Positions 1 through 6,856 of a stretch of 10,269 nt of DNA are shown one piece after another. Numbering within the stretch: position 1 is the stretch's first letter; each line of letters starts with the position of its first letter. Source of the stretch: an uncultured Campylobacter sp. (GTDB lineage Bacteria; Campylobacterota; Campylobacteria; Campylobacterales; Campylobacteraceae); assembly GCF_938045225.1 (NCBI RefSeq), contig NZ_CALINL010000113.1, positions 1-10,269 on the forward strand, in the 5' to 3' direction. The notes under the pieces are model-generated. The model searched no databases, was not told where the DNA came from, and was given only the letters and a program-made list of their open reading frames with translations. Position numbers and translations under genes: made by a program.

Positions 1-43
1 AAAAAGAATGCTACACGCCTTATTTTTTTAGAAAGGTGGAATC

Positions 44-646
44 ATGAGTTCGCAAACTAAAGAGCGTTTCGGTTTGGCCGCACTGCTAGGCATTCCTAAC
101 GGTATTATGTCGGCTTTTGTTAAATGGGGCGGGGAATTTCCGTTGTCGGCGCGCAGTCCAAAAGATATGTTTGACGCCGCTTGCGGTCCAAAGGGCCTTA
201 TTAGAGCAGCGGATCAGATTGACTGCTCGCGTAATTTTCTAAACCCGCCGTATGTATTTTTACGCGATTATTTGGGCATTACCGGCCCGTATGCTGCGAT
301 TTACGAGTTTGCGGGGCATGCGTTTAACTACGTGCATTTTACGCATATTTTGTTTTCGATCGTTTTTGCTGTAGCTTACTGCGTTGTTGCGGAGAGATTT
401 CCGAAAATCACGCTTTGGCAAGGCGTTGCGGCCGGTATTTTAGCCAATATCGCCGTTCACGTTATTACTTTGCCTATTCTTGGAGTTACGCCGCCGCTTT
501 GGACGCTGCCTTGGTACGAGCACGTTTCCGAGTTTGTCGGATACGCGCTATGGTTTTGGTCTATCGAGCTTATGAGGCGAGATTTGCGAAACAGGATCCG
601 CACGAAAAAGATCCGAGCGACTACTGCCAAAACGCATAGCTCTTAA
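44..646 (+). CDS. yagU: YagU family (DUF1440) inner-membrane protein
   Basis: 200 aa integral membrane protein. It resembles E. coli YagU over its full length by recall: SAFVKWGGEFPL near residues 23-34, RSPKDMF near 37-43, the AACGP..LIRAADQIDCSRNF block at about 45-65, and WFWSIELMRRDLRNR near 170-184. Hydrophobic segments lie at about 11-28, 100-116, 124-148 and 161-177, so about four membrane spans are likely, with a basic C-terminal tail. E. coli YagU has been linked to acid resistance, but its molecular activity is unknown. The ATG start is chosen because AAAGG/GTGGA lies just upstream (32-40) and the N-terminus matches the family. It appears monocistronic and is followed by a strong hairpin. 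The family assignment is secure; any function in this organism is inferred. Confidence 0.9.
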   Translation: MSSQTKERFGLAALLGIPNGIMSAFVKWGGEFPLSARSPKDMFDAACGPKGLIRAADQIDCSRNFLNPPYVFLRDYLGITGPYAAIYEFAGHAFNYVHFTHILFSIVFAVAYCVVAERFPKITLWQGVAAGILANIAVHVITLPILGVTPPLWTLPWYEHVSEFVGYALWFWSIELMRRDLRNRIRTKKIRATTAKTHSS

Positions 647-652
647 ATTTAC

Positions 653-690
653 GCCGTTTTAGTAAAATCTAAAACGGCATTTTGGTTTTT
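653..690 (+). terminator. Intrinsic terminator between convergent genes
   Basis: A perfect 10-bp stem (GCCGTTTTAG at 653-662, CTAAAACGGC at 669-678) encloses a 6-nt loop and is followed by a T-rich tail (679-690). It terminates the yagU transcript. The tail overlaps the end of the convergent minus-strand gene. The same hairpin would also form in the opposite transcript, but the U-tail there is weaker. Confidence 0.85.
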
Positions 691-1381
691 AAAAACAAAA
701 CCTCTCGTCAGCCCCGTTTTGTTTACGCATAGCTTTAAATTTAGCCAAATTTTCCTCATTCAAAAAATAATCTTTTTCTTTTTGCGCGCGTGCTTCTAGG
801 GCTTCTATTGCTTTTGCGAGAGCTTCTTTTCTATCTGCGTGAGGCGACGCAAACTCCGGTAAAAACATAGCTTCGTAAACGTTCGCCTTGCTCCACTCAA
901 GCGATTTTGCGGCGATATCTTGCTGCTTTTTGATATCGCAAAAAGCGTATGGATTTACCACATCGCCAACCAGCTTGATAAACGCTCCTATCGCGCTTTT
1001 GACCTCAAAAAATCTACCGTCGTCCAAATTTATAACCTCTCGTAGCAAGATCGCGCGGTTTTTAGCGTTGTAAAACCAAAACACCGCTTCGTCGCGCAGG
1101 CCAAGATCGTAAGCGCGAGCCGAAAGCACGAAAAGAGTCATCGGCGTGACCATCTGCGGAGCGTCCTGCACGATCTTTTCCGCGCTCCTAAAGTCCTCTA
1201 GCGTGCCGCTTTTTAGCAGGCCGTCTATCTTGTCGTAAACCTTTACGTGGTCGGCTTTGCCGCCATTTGCCGAGTAGTACGGCGTCACGTAGATATCGAT
1301 GCTTTTTACCTTTTCGTCATCAGACGCCGATGCAGCCGCCGCGACAAAACAAAGCGCTGCTAGAAAACGTAAAATTTTCAC
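689..1381 (-). CDS. Exported protein of unknown function
   Basis: 230 aa. A clear Sec signal peptide is present: basic n-region MKILR, hydrophobic core LAALCFVAAAA, and a likely cleavage after ASA at residue 19. The mature protein should be periplasmic or secreted. It is mostly predicted helix, with the stretch LSARAYDLGLRDEAVFWFYN (86-105) looking like a TPR/Sel1-type helical hairpin, and a charged helical region at about 183-220. Two cysteines remain after cleavage (C148 in YAFCD and C229 near the C-terminus) and could form a disulfide. The start codon is GTG, chosen because AAGGAG (1388-1393) sits 6 nt upstream and the signal peptide begins exactly there. The gene is flanked by terminator-like hairpins on both sides, so it is probably transcribed alone. 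I do not recognise a named family. Related exported proteins seem to exist in other proteobacteria, but I cannot confirm this. Confidence 0.85.
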   Translation of the reverse strand: MKILRFLAALCFVAAAASASDDEKVKSIDIYVTPYYSANGGKADHVKVYDKIDGLLKSGTLEDFRSAEKIVQDAPQMVTPMTLFVLSARAYDLGLRDEAVFWFYNAKNRAILLREVINLDDGRFFEVKSAIGAFIKLVGDVVNPYAFCDIKKQQDIAAKSLEWSKANVYEAMFLPEFASPHADRKEALAKAIEALEARAQKEKDYFLNEENLAKFKAMRKQNGADERFCF

Positions 1382-1459
1382 TTATAGCTCCTTAAGATAA
1401 ATTTTTGGTGTTATTTTAACTAAAAGATATTTAAACGTCGCATATAAATTTGAAGAGGT

Positions 1460-1485
1460 AAAGTCCGCAAATTTGAGCGGACTTT
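1460..1485 (-). terminator. Hairpin downstream of the UPF0210 gene
   Basis: A perfect 9-bp stem (AAAGTCCGC 1460-1468, GCGGACTTT 1477-1485) encloses an 8-nt loop, 6 nt past the UPF0210 stop codon. In the minus-strand transcript the stem ends in UUU, but the following sequence (ACCTCTTC) is not a clean U-run. It is a probable terminator of the thiC-to-UPF0210 cluster, of moderate strength. Confidence 0.65.
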
Positions 1486-1491
1486 GCAAAT

Positions 1492-2829
1492 TTAGTTCTT
1501 AAAACTATGAATAGGTGCCGGTATCTGGCCGCCGCGGGCGATGAAGTCCGCCGATGAGTTTTTATTTACGCTCATCACGGGCGCGCTGCCGAGTAACCCG
1601 CCGAATTCTAGCGTATCGCCCTCTTTGCCTTTTGGGATTATGCGCACGGCGGTCGTTTTTTGATTTATCACTCCGATCGCGGCCTCGTCGGCTATGATCG
1701 CGGCGATCGTCTGCTCGGGCGTATCCTCAGGGATCGCGATCATATCGAGCCCCACCGAGCAGATCGCGGTCATCGCTTCGAGCTTTTCTAAATTTAGCGA
1801 TCCTGCGCGCACCGCAGCTATCATGCCCTCGTCTTCGGAAACGGGGATAAACGCGCCGCTAAGCCCGCCTACTTGGTTGCATGCCATTACTCCGCCCTTT
1901 TTGACCGCGTCGTTTAGCAGCGCAAGCGCAGCCGTCGTGCCGTGCGTGCCGACCCGCTCTAGTCCCATCTCCTCAAGCACGCGCGCGACCGAATCGCCCA
2001 CCGCCGGAGTCGGAGCTAGCGAGAGATCTACGATGCCAAATTTCACGCCCAGCCGCTCGGACGCCATTTGACCGACGAGCTGTCCGATGCGCGTGATCTT
2101 AAACGCAGTCTTTTTCACGGTCTCGGCGACCACGTCAAAGCTTTGACCGCGCACCTTCTCAAGCGCTCGTTTAACGACGCCGGGGCCCGATACGCCCACG
2201 TTTATGACGACCTCGGCCTCGCCCACGCCGTGAAATGCACCCGCCATAAAGGGATTATCCTCGACGGCGTTGGCAAACACGACGAGTTTGGCGGCGCCAA
2301 GATCGGAAAGCCGCGCCGTCTCTTTGATCACGCGCCCCATGTCGGCGACCGCGCTCATATTTATGCCTGTTTTGGTCGAGCCGATATTAACGGATGCACA
2401 GACCTTTTGTGTCGCGGCAAGCGCGGCGGGGATGGATTCTATTAAAATTTTATCGCCCTTTGCGTAGCCCTTTTGCACTAGCGCCGAAAAGCCGCCGATA
2501 AAGTCGATGCCGACCTTTTGTGCCGCCTCGTCCATCGCTCTAGCAAGCGGCACGTAGTCTGCGGCATCCGTCGCCGCGCCGATGATGGCGATAGGCGTTA
2601 CGCAGACGCGCTTATTTACGATCGGGATACCGAGCTCTGCTGAAATTTCATTGCCGACCTTTACCAGATCGCGCGCTTTGTCGGTGATCTTTGCGTAAAT
2701 TTTCTCTGCGGCTTTGTCGATATCTGGATCGATGCAGTCAAGCAGGCTGATGCCCATTGTGATCGTGCGGATGTCGAAATTTTGCTCCTCGATCATCGCG
2801 ATCGTTTCGGTTACGTTTTTGATATCCAT
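1492..2829 (-). CDS. UPF0210 (DUF711, PFL-like) family protein
   Basis: 445 aa cytoplasmic protein of the UPF0210/COG2848 family, recognisable from the N-terminal block IRTITMGISLLDC (20-32), the INMSAVADMGR segment, the VFANAVEDNPFMAGAFHG segment and the glycine-rich INVGVSGPGVV segment in mid-protein. Structures in this family show a pyruvate-formate-lyase-like barrel fold, but I see no evidence of glycyl-radical chemistry and no enzymatic role has been established to my knowledge. The gene lies 9 nt downstream of an ACT-domain gene. Its Shine-Dalgarno (TAAGG) overlaps that gene's stop codon, so the two are probably translationally coupled. The same ACT-UPF0210 pairing occurs in streptococci and other Firmicutes, suggesting the ACT protein is a ligand-sensing partner. 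Length is normal for the family. Confidence 0.92.
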   Translation of the reverse strand: MDIKNVTETIAMIEEQNFDIRTITMGISLLDCIDPDIDKAAEKIYAKITDKARDLVKVGNEISAELGIPIVNKRVCVTPIAIIGAATDAADYVPLARAMDEAAQKVGIDFIGGFSALVQKGYAKGDKILIESIPAALAATQKVCASVNIGSTKTGINMSAVADMGRVIKETARLSDLGAAKLVVFANAVEDNPFMAGAFHGVGEAEVVINVGVSGPGVVKRALEKVRGQSFDVVAETVKKTAFKITRIGQLVGQMASERLGVKFGIVDLSLAPTPAVGDSVARVLEEMGLERVGTHGTTAALALLNDAVKKGGVMACNQVGGLSGAFIPVSEDEGMIAAVRAGSLNLEKLEAMTAICSVGLDMIAIPEDTPEQTIAAIIADEAAIGVINQKTTAVRIIPKGKEGDTLEFGGLLGSAPVMSVNKNSSADFIARGGQIPAPIHSFKN

Positions 2830-2838
2830 CTGCGCGCC

Positions 2839-3105
2839 TTAGATGTTGTGCATGGAGTCAAAGATCGCTGAACTTTGGATGTTGATTTTAACTTTTAGCT
2901 TTTCGCCTAGCTCGTTTAGCTCCCCCTTTAGAGCCGTAAAGTCCTGCTTTTCGTCGCTGGAAACCACCGCCATCATCGTAAAAAACTCGTTTAAAACCGT
3001 CTGACTGATGTCGTCTATGTTTAGCCCAAGCTGCGCGAGCTTAGCCGAAACGCCCGCCACAATGCCAACCTTGTCCTTACCGATCACCGTTACGATCGCT
3101 TTCAT
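2839..3105 (-). CDS. Single ACT-domain protein (UPF0237 family)
   Basis: 88 aa, consisting of one complete ACT domain. It opens with MKAIVTVIGKDKVGIVAGVS (strand 1 plus the G-V/I-V loop that usually forms the ligand pocket), then LAQLGLNIDDISQTVL and the strand FTMMAVVSS. ACT domains typically bind amino acids or other small metabolites and dimerise. This stand-alone type is almost always next to a UPF0210 gene, as here. The ATG has a good ribosome binding site (TAGGAGAA, centred near 3114). The gene lies downstream of mrp across a 77-nt gap that contains a strong hairpin. The ligand is unknown; an allosteric role toward UPF0210 is inferred from gene pairing. Confidence 0.9.
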   Translation of the reverse strand: MKAIVTVIGKDKVGIVAGVSAKLAQLGLNIDDISQTVLNEFFTMMAVVSSDEKQDFTALKGELNELGEKLKVKINIQSSAIFDSMHNI

Positions 3106-3139
3106 CGTCGTTCTCCTAAATTTGTAAATTTGCGAGAGT

Positions 3140-3171
3140 TAAAGCCCGAATTTGAGTAAATTCGGGCTTTA
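3140..3171 (-). terminator. Strong hairpin between mrp and the ACT gene
   Basis: A 14-bp uninterrupted stem (3140-3153 with 3158-3171; core AAAGCCCGAATTT) has a 4-nt loop and lies 11 nt past the mrp stop codon. In the minus-strand RNA the stem ends in UUU but is followed by AACUCUCGC instead of a U-run. It may therefore be a partial terminator, an mRNA 3'-end stabiliser, or a 5' structure of the ACT-UPF0210 transcript. A TAAAAT box (minus strand, 3173-3178) could place a transcription start within the hairpin. Confidence 0.6.
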
Positions 3172-3182
3172 GATTTTAAATT

Positions 3183-4283
3183 TTACTTCGAGCAAGCGCT
3201 CTTGCCGTCCATCACGGGCTGGATAGACGAGTTGTCCGCACCGCCGTCATCGTTGATATTTTCTATTATCTCCCACAGTCTAGCCGCCGCTTTTTCGTAG
3301 CGTTTAGCCGTGACCGAGTTTGGCTCGTAAAAGCTCACCGGCTTGCCGCTGTCGCCGCCCACACGAACAGCCGGCTCGATAGGTATCTCGGCTAGCACCT
3401 CGGTACCGTAGGCTTTTGCTACCTCCTCGGTCGTGCCTTTTCCAAATATATCATACTCCTTGCCGCTCTCAGGGCAGATAAATCCGCTCATGTTTTCTAC
3501 GATGCCGGCAATCGGGATGTGAAGCTTCTCAAACATATCTAGCGCGCGCTTGCTATCATCTAGCGCTACCACTTGCGGCGTCGTGACGCAAACGCCCGCA
3601 GTCACCGGTACGCTTTGAGCTAGGGTTAGCTGTGCGTCGCCCGTTCCCGGAGGCATATCCAGAAACAGCACGTCCAGCTCACTCCAAAATACGTCTTTTA
3701 GTAGCTGCTCAATAGCTTTCATTATCATCGAGCCGCGCCAGATGAGGCTCATGCCTTCTTCCATTAGTACGCCCATGCTCATCATCTCGACGCCGTGAGT
3801 TAGGATCGGTTTTAGCTTGTTGCCGACGACTTGAGGCTGCGTGCCTACTTCGCCGAGCATTCTAGGGATATTTGGGCCGTATATGTCGGCGTCTAGGATG
3901 CCTACTTTTTTGCCTAGTTTTGCCATCGAGATAGCTAAATTTAGCGTCGTAGTGCTCTTGCCCACGCCGCCTTTGCCCGAGCTTACCATTACGAAATTTT
4001 TAACTTGAGGCGCGATATTTTTGCCACTTTGAGTGTTACTTTTCTCCTCAGGTATCTTTGGCTGGATCAAATTTAGCACGTACTCATTTGAGCCCATGAC
4101 ACGTTTGATGTCTGTTTTTAGCTCGTTTGCTACCTCTGGGCTTGAGCTAACGATCTCGACTTCGATTAAAATTTTATCGCCGATTTCGACGTTTTTTACG
4201 AATCCAAAGCTCACGATATCTTTCTCAAAGCCCGGATATATCACGCCTTTTAGTCTGTTTAAGACATCCTCTTTACTTAACAT
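3183..4283 (-). CDS. mrp: Mrp/ApbC-type Fe-S cluster carrier ATPase
   Basis: 366 aa cytoplasmic P-loop NTPase that delivers Fe-S clusters to client enzymes. It has an N-terminal MIP18/DUF59 domain (about 1-75), a linker, then the Mrp NTPase domain. That domain carries the deviant Walker A GKGGVGKS (103-110), the LDADIYGPNIPRMLG block (130-144) and the Walker B/switch region LFLDMPPGTGDAQL (206-219). In the cluster-binding loop NMSGFICPESGKEYDIFG (264-281) the usual CxxC is reduced to C270 with Ser at 273. The start codon lies inside the end of thiC (11-nt overlap), and the AAGGAG ribosome binding site is within thiC codons, so translation is coupled. A Cys at 364 near the C-terminus is also present. 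The family call is certain; how the cluster is bound without the second Cys is open. Confidence 0.95.
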   Translation of the reverse strand: MLSKEDVLNRLKGVIYPGFEKDIVSFGFVKNVEIGDKILIEVEIVSSSPEVANELKTDIKRVMGSNEYVLNLIQPKIPEEKSNTQSGKNIAPQVKNFVMVSSGKGGVGKSTTTLNLAISMAKLGKKVGILDADIYGPNIPRMLGEVGTQPQVVGNKLKPILTHGVEMMSMGVLMEEGMSLIWRGSMIMKAIEQLLKDVFWSELDVLFLDMPPGTGDAQLTLAQSVPVTAGVCVTTPQVVALDDSKRALDMFEKLHIPIAGIVENMSGFICPESGKEYDIFGKGTTEEVAKAYGTEVLAEIPIEPAVRVGGDSGKPVSFYEPNSVTAKRYEKAAARLWEIIENINDDGGADNSSIQPVMDGKSACSK

Positions 4284-5607
4284 TTTTCTCCTTCATTAGA
4301 TTTTTTGAAATTTTATACGCGCAAAATTTAGGCCCGCACATCGAGCAAAATTCCGCCTTTTTAAACGACTCTTGCGGCAAGCTCTCGTCATGCAGCTCGC
4401 GCGCTCTTTCGGGATCTAGGCTTAGCTCAAACTGCCTGTTCCAGTCAAAAGCGTATCTAGCGTCGCTCATCGCGTGATCGCGCTCTATTGCGCCTGCTTT
4501 GCCTAGCGCGACGTCGGCTGCGTGAGCGGCGATTTTATGCGCTACGATACCCTCTCTGACGTCGTTTGCGTTTGGCAAACCAAGGTGTTCTTTGGGCGTC
4601 ACGTAGCACAGCATCGAGGCTCCGTAAAAGGCCGCCATCGTCCCGCCGATAGCCGAAGTGATATGATCATACCCCGCGCCGATGTCCGTAGGTAGCGGCC
4701 CTAGTACGTAAAAAGGCGCGCCGTGGCACAGCTCGCGTTCGATTTTCATATTATACTCTATTTGGTTTAAAGGAATATGACCCGGCCCCTCGATCATCAC
4801 TTGCACGTTTTTCTCCCATGCGCGCAGCGTAAGCTCGCCTAAAACCCGCAGCTCGCTAAGCTGAGCCTCATCAGTCGCGTCGTATAGGCAGCCAGGGCGC
4901 AACCCATCGCCAAGAGAGAGCGCGACGTCGTGAGCGGCGCAAATTTCTAAAATATCGTCAAAGGCCTCGTAAAACGGGTTTTCTTTATGATGATGCATCA
5001 TCCAGCTAGCAGTTAGGCTACCGCCGCGGCTAACTATACCCATCTTACGTTTTGCAACCAGCGGCATAAATTTGAGCAAAAAGCCCGCGTGTATCGTAAA
5101 GTAGCTAACGCCTTGGCGAGCCTGCTTTTCGAGCGTTTTTAGGATGTCCGCCGCCTTCAAATTTTCGACCTCTTTTATGTCGTGGATGATCTGATACATC
5201 GGCACGGTGCCTATGGGGACGGTGGAGTTTGCGATTATGGCGCTTCTAATGGCATCTAGATCGCCGCCAGTGCTTAGATCCATGACCGTATCGGCGCCGT
5301 ATTTTAGACAAATTTGCAGCTTTTCAAGCTCGGCGTCTATATCGCTGCTTAGGCTTGAGTTGCCGATATTTGCGTTGATTTTGGTTTTAGCCTCCCTGCC
5401 GATCGCCATCGGGAGCAAATTTTCGTGATGGATGTTGGCTGGGATTATCATCTTGCCCGCGGCGACCTCGCTTCTAATGAGCTTGGGATCTAGCATCTCA
5501 GCTTGCGCTACGTAGTTCATCTCAGGCGTTATAACGCCTTTTTTAGCGTAGTACATCTGCGTCGGAGTTTTGTCGGCGGAGTCAAATTTGACCCGAAATT
5601 CTTTCAT
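4273..5607 (-). CDS. thiC: Phosphomethylpyrimidine synthase ThiC
   Basis: 444 aa radical-SAM enzyme that converts aminoimidazole ribotide to HMP-phosphate, the pyrimidine half of thiamine. The C-terminal CX2CX4C cluster motif is intact (C421, C424, C429 in CSMCGPKFC). Other family blocks are visible: NANIGNSS (78-85), GADTVMDLSTGGD (104-116), SRGGSLTASWM (193-203), SLGDGLRPGC (231-240), MIEGPGHIPL (271-280) and GPLPTDIGAGYDHITSAIGG (303-322). This is the short form lacking the long N-terminal extension of the E. coli enzyme. The ATG at 5607 is preferred over an upstream TTG because TAAGGAG sits 6 nt before it and the family N-terminus begins there. It is the first gene of the minus-strand cluster and overlaps mrp. 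No TPP riboswitch is visible in the roughly 100-nt leader. Confidence 0.96.
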   Translation of the reverse strand: MKEFRVKFDSADKTPTQMYYAKKGVITPEMNYVAQAEMLDPKLIRSEVAAGKMIIPANIHHENLLPMAIGREAKTKINANIGNSSLSSDIDAELEKLQICLKYGADTVMDLSTGGDLDAIRSAIIANSTVPIGTVPMYQIIHDIKEVENLKAADILKTLEKQARQGVSYFTIHAGFLLKFMPLVAKRKMGIVSRGGSLTASWMMHHHKENPFYEAFDDILEICAAHDVALSLGDGLRPGCLYDATDEAQLSELRVLGELTLRAWEKNVQVMIEGPGHIPLNQIEYNMKIERELCHGAPFYVLGPLPTDIGAGYDHITSAIGGTMAAFYGASMLCYVTPKEHLGLPNANDVREGIVAHKIAAHAADVALGKAGAIERDHAMSDARYAFDWNRQFELSLDPERARELHDESLPQESFKKAEFCSMCGPKFCAYKISKNLMKEKNVK

Positions 5608-5635
5608 GTTTCGCTCCTTAAAATTTTTGGTTCTA

Positions 5636-5641
5636 ATCTTA
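5636..5641 (-). promoter_or_regulatory. Candidate -10 box for thiC
   Basis: On the minus strand TTTTTTGAGTAAGATTAG contains a TAAGAT box preceded by a T-run and a TG. This resembles epsilonproteobacterial sigma-70 promoters, which rely on T-rich upstream DNA rather than a -35 box. It would give a leader of roughly 20 nt. A TATTAT further upstream on the same strand is an alternative. Confidence 0.4.
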
Positions 5642-5673
5642 CTCAAAAAAGATAAAAACAAGCTTTTGGGATG

Positions 5674-5679
5674 TATAAT
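5674..5679 (+). promoter_or_regulatory. -10 box (TATAAT) for the ispDF operon
   Basis: A perfect TATAAT immediately preceded by TG lies downstream of A/T-rich DNA with no clear -35 box, as is usual for Campylobacter. The predicted transcription start near 5686 leaves a leader of about 22 nt that just accommodates the AAGGAG ribosome binding site (5697-5702). Confidence 0.7.
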
Positions 5680-5707
5680 ATCGTAACACTTCGCCAAAGG
5701 AGAAATT

Positions 5708-6838
5708 TTGCTAGACGTTACGCTGATAATGCTCGGAGCCGGAAGCTCCAGTCGTTTTGAAATGCCCGTTAAAAAGCAGTGGTTGCGCGTCGGAGGCGAT
5801 CCGCTATGGCTCTTTGCGGCTAAAAATTTAAGCTCGCACTATGCTTTTAAAGAGATAATCATCGCCTCAAACGAGGAAAAATATATGAGCAAATTTGCCC
5901 CAACGTATCGCTTTATAAAAGGCGGCGCGACCCGTCAAGAGAGCCTAAAAAACGCGCTTAAACTCGTTCAAAGCGAATACGTTTTAGTTAGCGACATAGC
6001 TCGTCCGATGATTAGCGCCGAGCTTTTTTCTCGTATAATAGGCGGCATCCAAAATGCCGACTGCGTCGTGCCTACGCTAAAAGTGCCAGATACCGTTTAT
6101 CTGGGATCCCAGACTGTCGATAGAGAGCAGATCAAGCTCATCCAGACGCCGCAGCTCTCGCGCACGGCAATGCTAAAAAGCGCGCTTGAAGCGGGTCAAA
6201 TTTACACCGACGATAGCTCGGCGATAGCGGCTGCGGGCGGTAAAATTTGGTACGTGCAGGGTGATGAAAACGCTAGAAAAATTACATTTAAAGACGACCT
6301 TTCTAAAATTTGCGGCCTTAGCGCGCCGTCAAACGAAATTTACGTGGGCAACGGTTTTGACGTGCATGCCTTTGAAGAAGAGAAAAAAGAGGGAAGTTTC
6401 GTAACAATCGGCGGAGAGAAAATTCCTTTTGAGCGAAATTTAAAGGCTCACTCTGACGGCGACGTAGCTATCCACGCGCTCATCGACGCCATGCTTGGAG
6501 CGGCCGGGCTGGGCGATATAGGCGAACATTTCCCTGACACGGACGATAAATTTAAGGGTGCGGACTCGGCTATGTTACTAAAAGAAGCATATAGGCTCGT
6601 TCAAAGCGTCGGATTTGAGCTTATAAACGCCGATGTCACCGTCATCGCCGAGAGGCCAAAGCTTAGTAAATTTAAATCCGCGATGGAAATAAACATCGCA
6701 AATGCACTAAATTTAACCCCGAGCCGCATAAACGTAAAGGCCACTACGACCGAGAAGCTGGGCTTTACGGGGCGAGGCGAGGGTATAGCCGCTACGGCGT
6801 CGGCGAGTCTAAAAATTTACGACTGGACGCAAAAATAA
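5708..6838 (+). CDS. ispDF: Bifunctional IspD-IspF (MEP pathway) fusion enzyme
   Basis: 376 aa bifunctional cytoplasmic enzyme of the non-mevalonate isoprenoid pathway. The N-terminal IspD domain (about 1-205; CDP-ME synthesis) has the nucleotide-binding loop LGAGSSSRF (9-17), the following KKQW (22-25), VSDIARP (94-100) and TDDSSAIAAAG (167-177). The C-terminal IspF domain (about 211-376; MEcPP synthesis) has GNGFDVHAF (214-222) and AHSDGDVAIHALIDAMLGAA (247-266), giving metal ligands D218, H220 and H256, plus PDTDDKFKGADS (276-287) and VKATTTEKLGFTGRGEG (343-359). The fusion is typical of Campylobacter and Helicobacter. The start is TTG, supported by AAGGAG 5 nt upstream and by the family N-terminus; no in-frame ATG occurs before the P-loop-like region apart from M8. 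It is first in the plus-strand operon, 18 nt before the response regulator. Confidence 0.96.
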   Translation: MLDVTLIMLGAGSSSRFEMPVKKQWLRVGGDPLWLFAAKNLSSHYAFKEIIIASNEEKYMSKFAPTYRFIKGGATRQESLKNALKLVQSEYVLVSDIARPMISAELFSRIIGGIQNADCVVPTLKVPDTVYLGSQTVDREQIKLIQTPQLSRTAMLKSALEAGQIYTDDSSAIAAAGGKIWYVQGDENARKITFKDDLSKICGLSAPSNEIYVGNGFDVHAFEEEKKEGSFVTIGGEKIPFERNLKAHSDGDVAIHALIDAMLGAAGLGDIGEHFPDTDDKFKGADSAMLLKEAYRLVQSVGFELINADVTVIAERPKLSKFKSAMEINIANALNLTPSRINVKATTTEKLGFTGRGEGIAATASASLKIYDWTQK

Positions 6839-6856
6839 AACGACGAAAGTAAAAAA

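Noticed and set aside
1349..1381. Lipoprotein signal in the exported protein (C11)
   Set aside because: The residues before C11 (AAL) do not fit a lipobox, while ASA at 17-19 fits signal peptidase I.
5608..5697. N-terminal 30-residue extension of ThiC starting at TTG 5697
   Set aside because: The extension crosses the promoter region, is unlike ThiC and has no ribosome binding site; the ATG at 5607 has AAGGAG at ideal spacing.
5608..5707. TPP riboswitch in front of thiC
   Set aside because: The leader is too short and shows no CUGAGA or other THI-box core on the minus strand.
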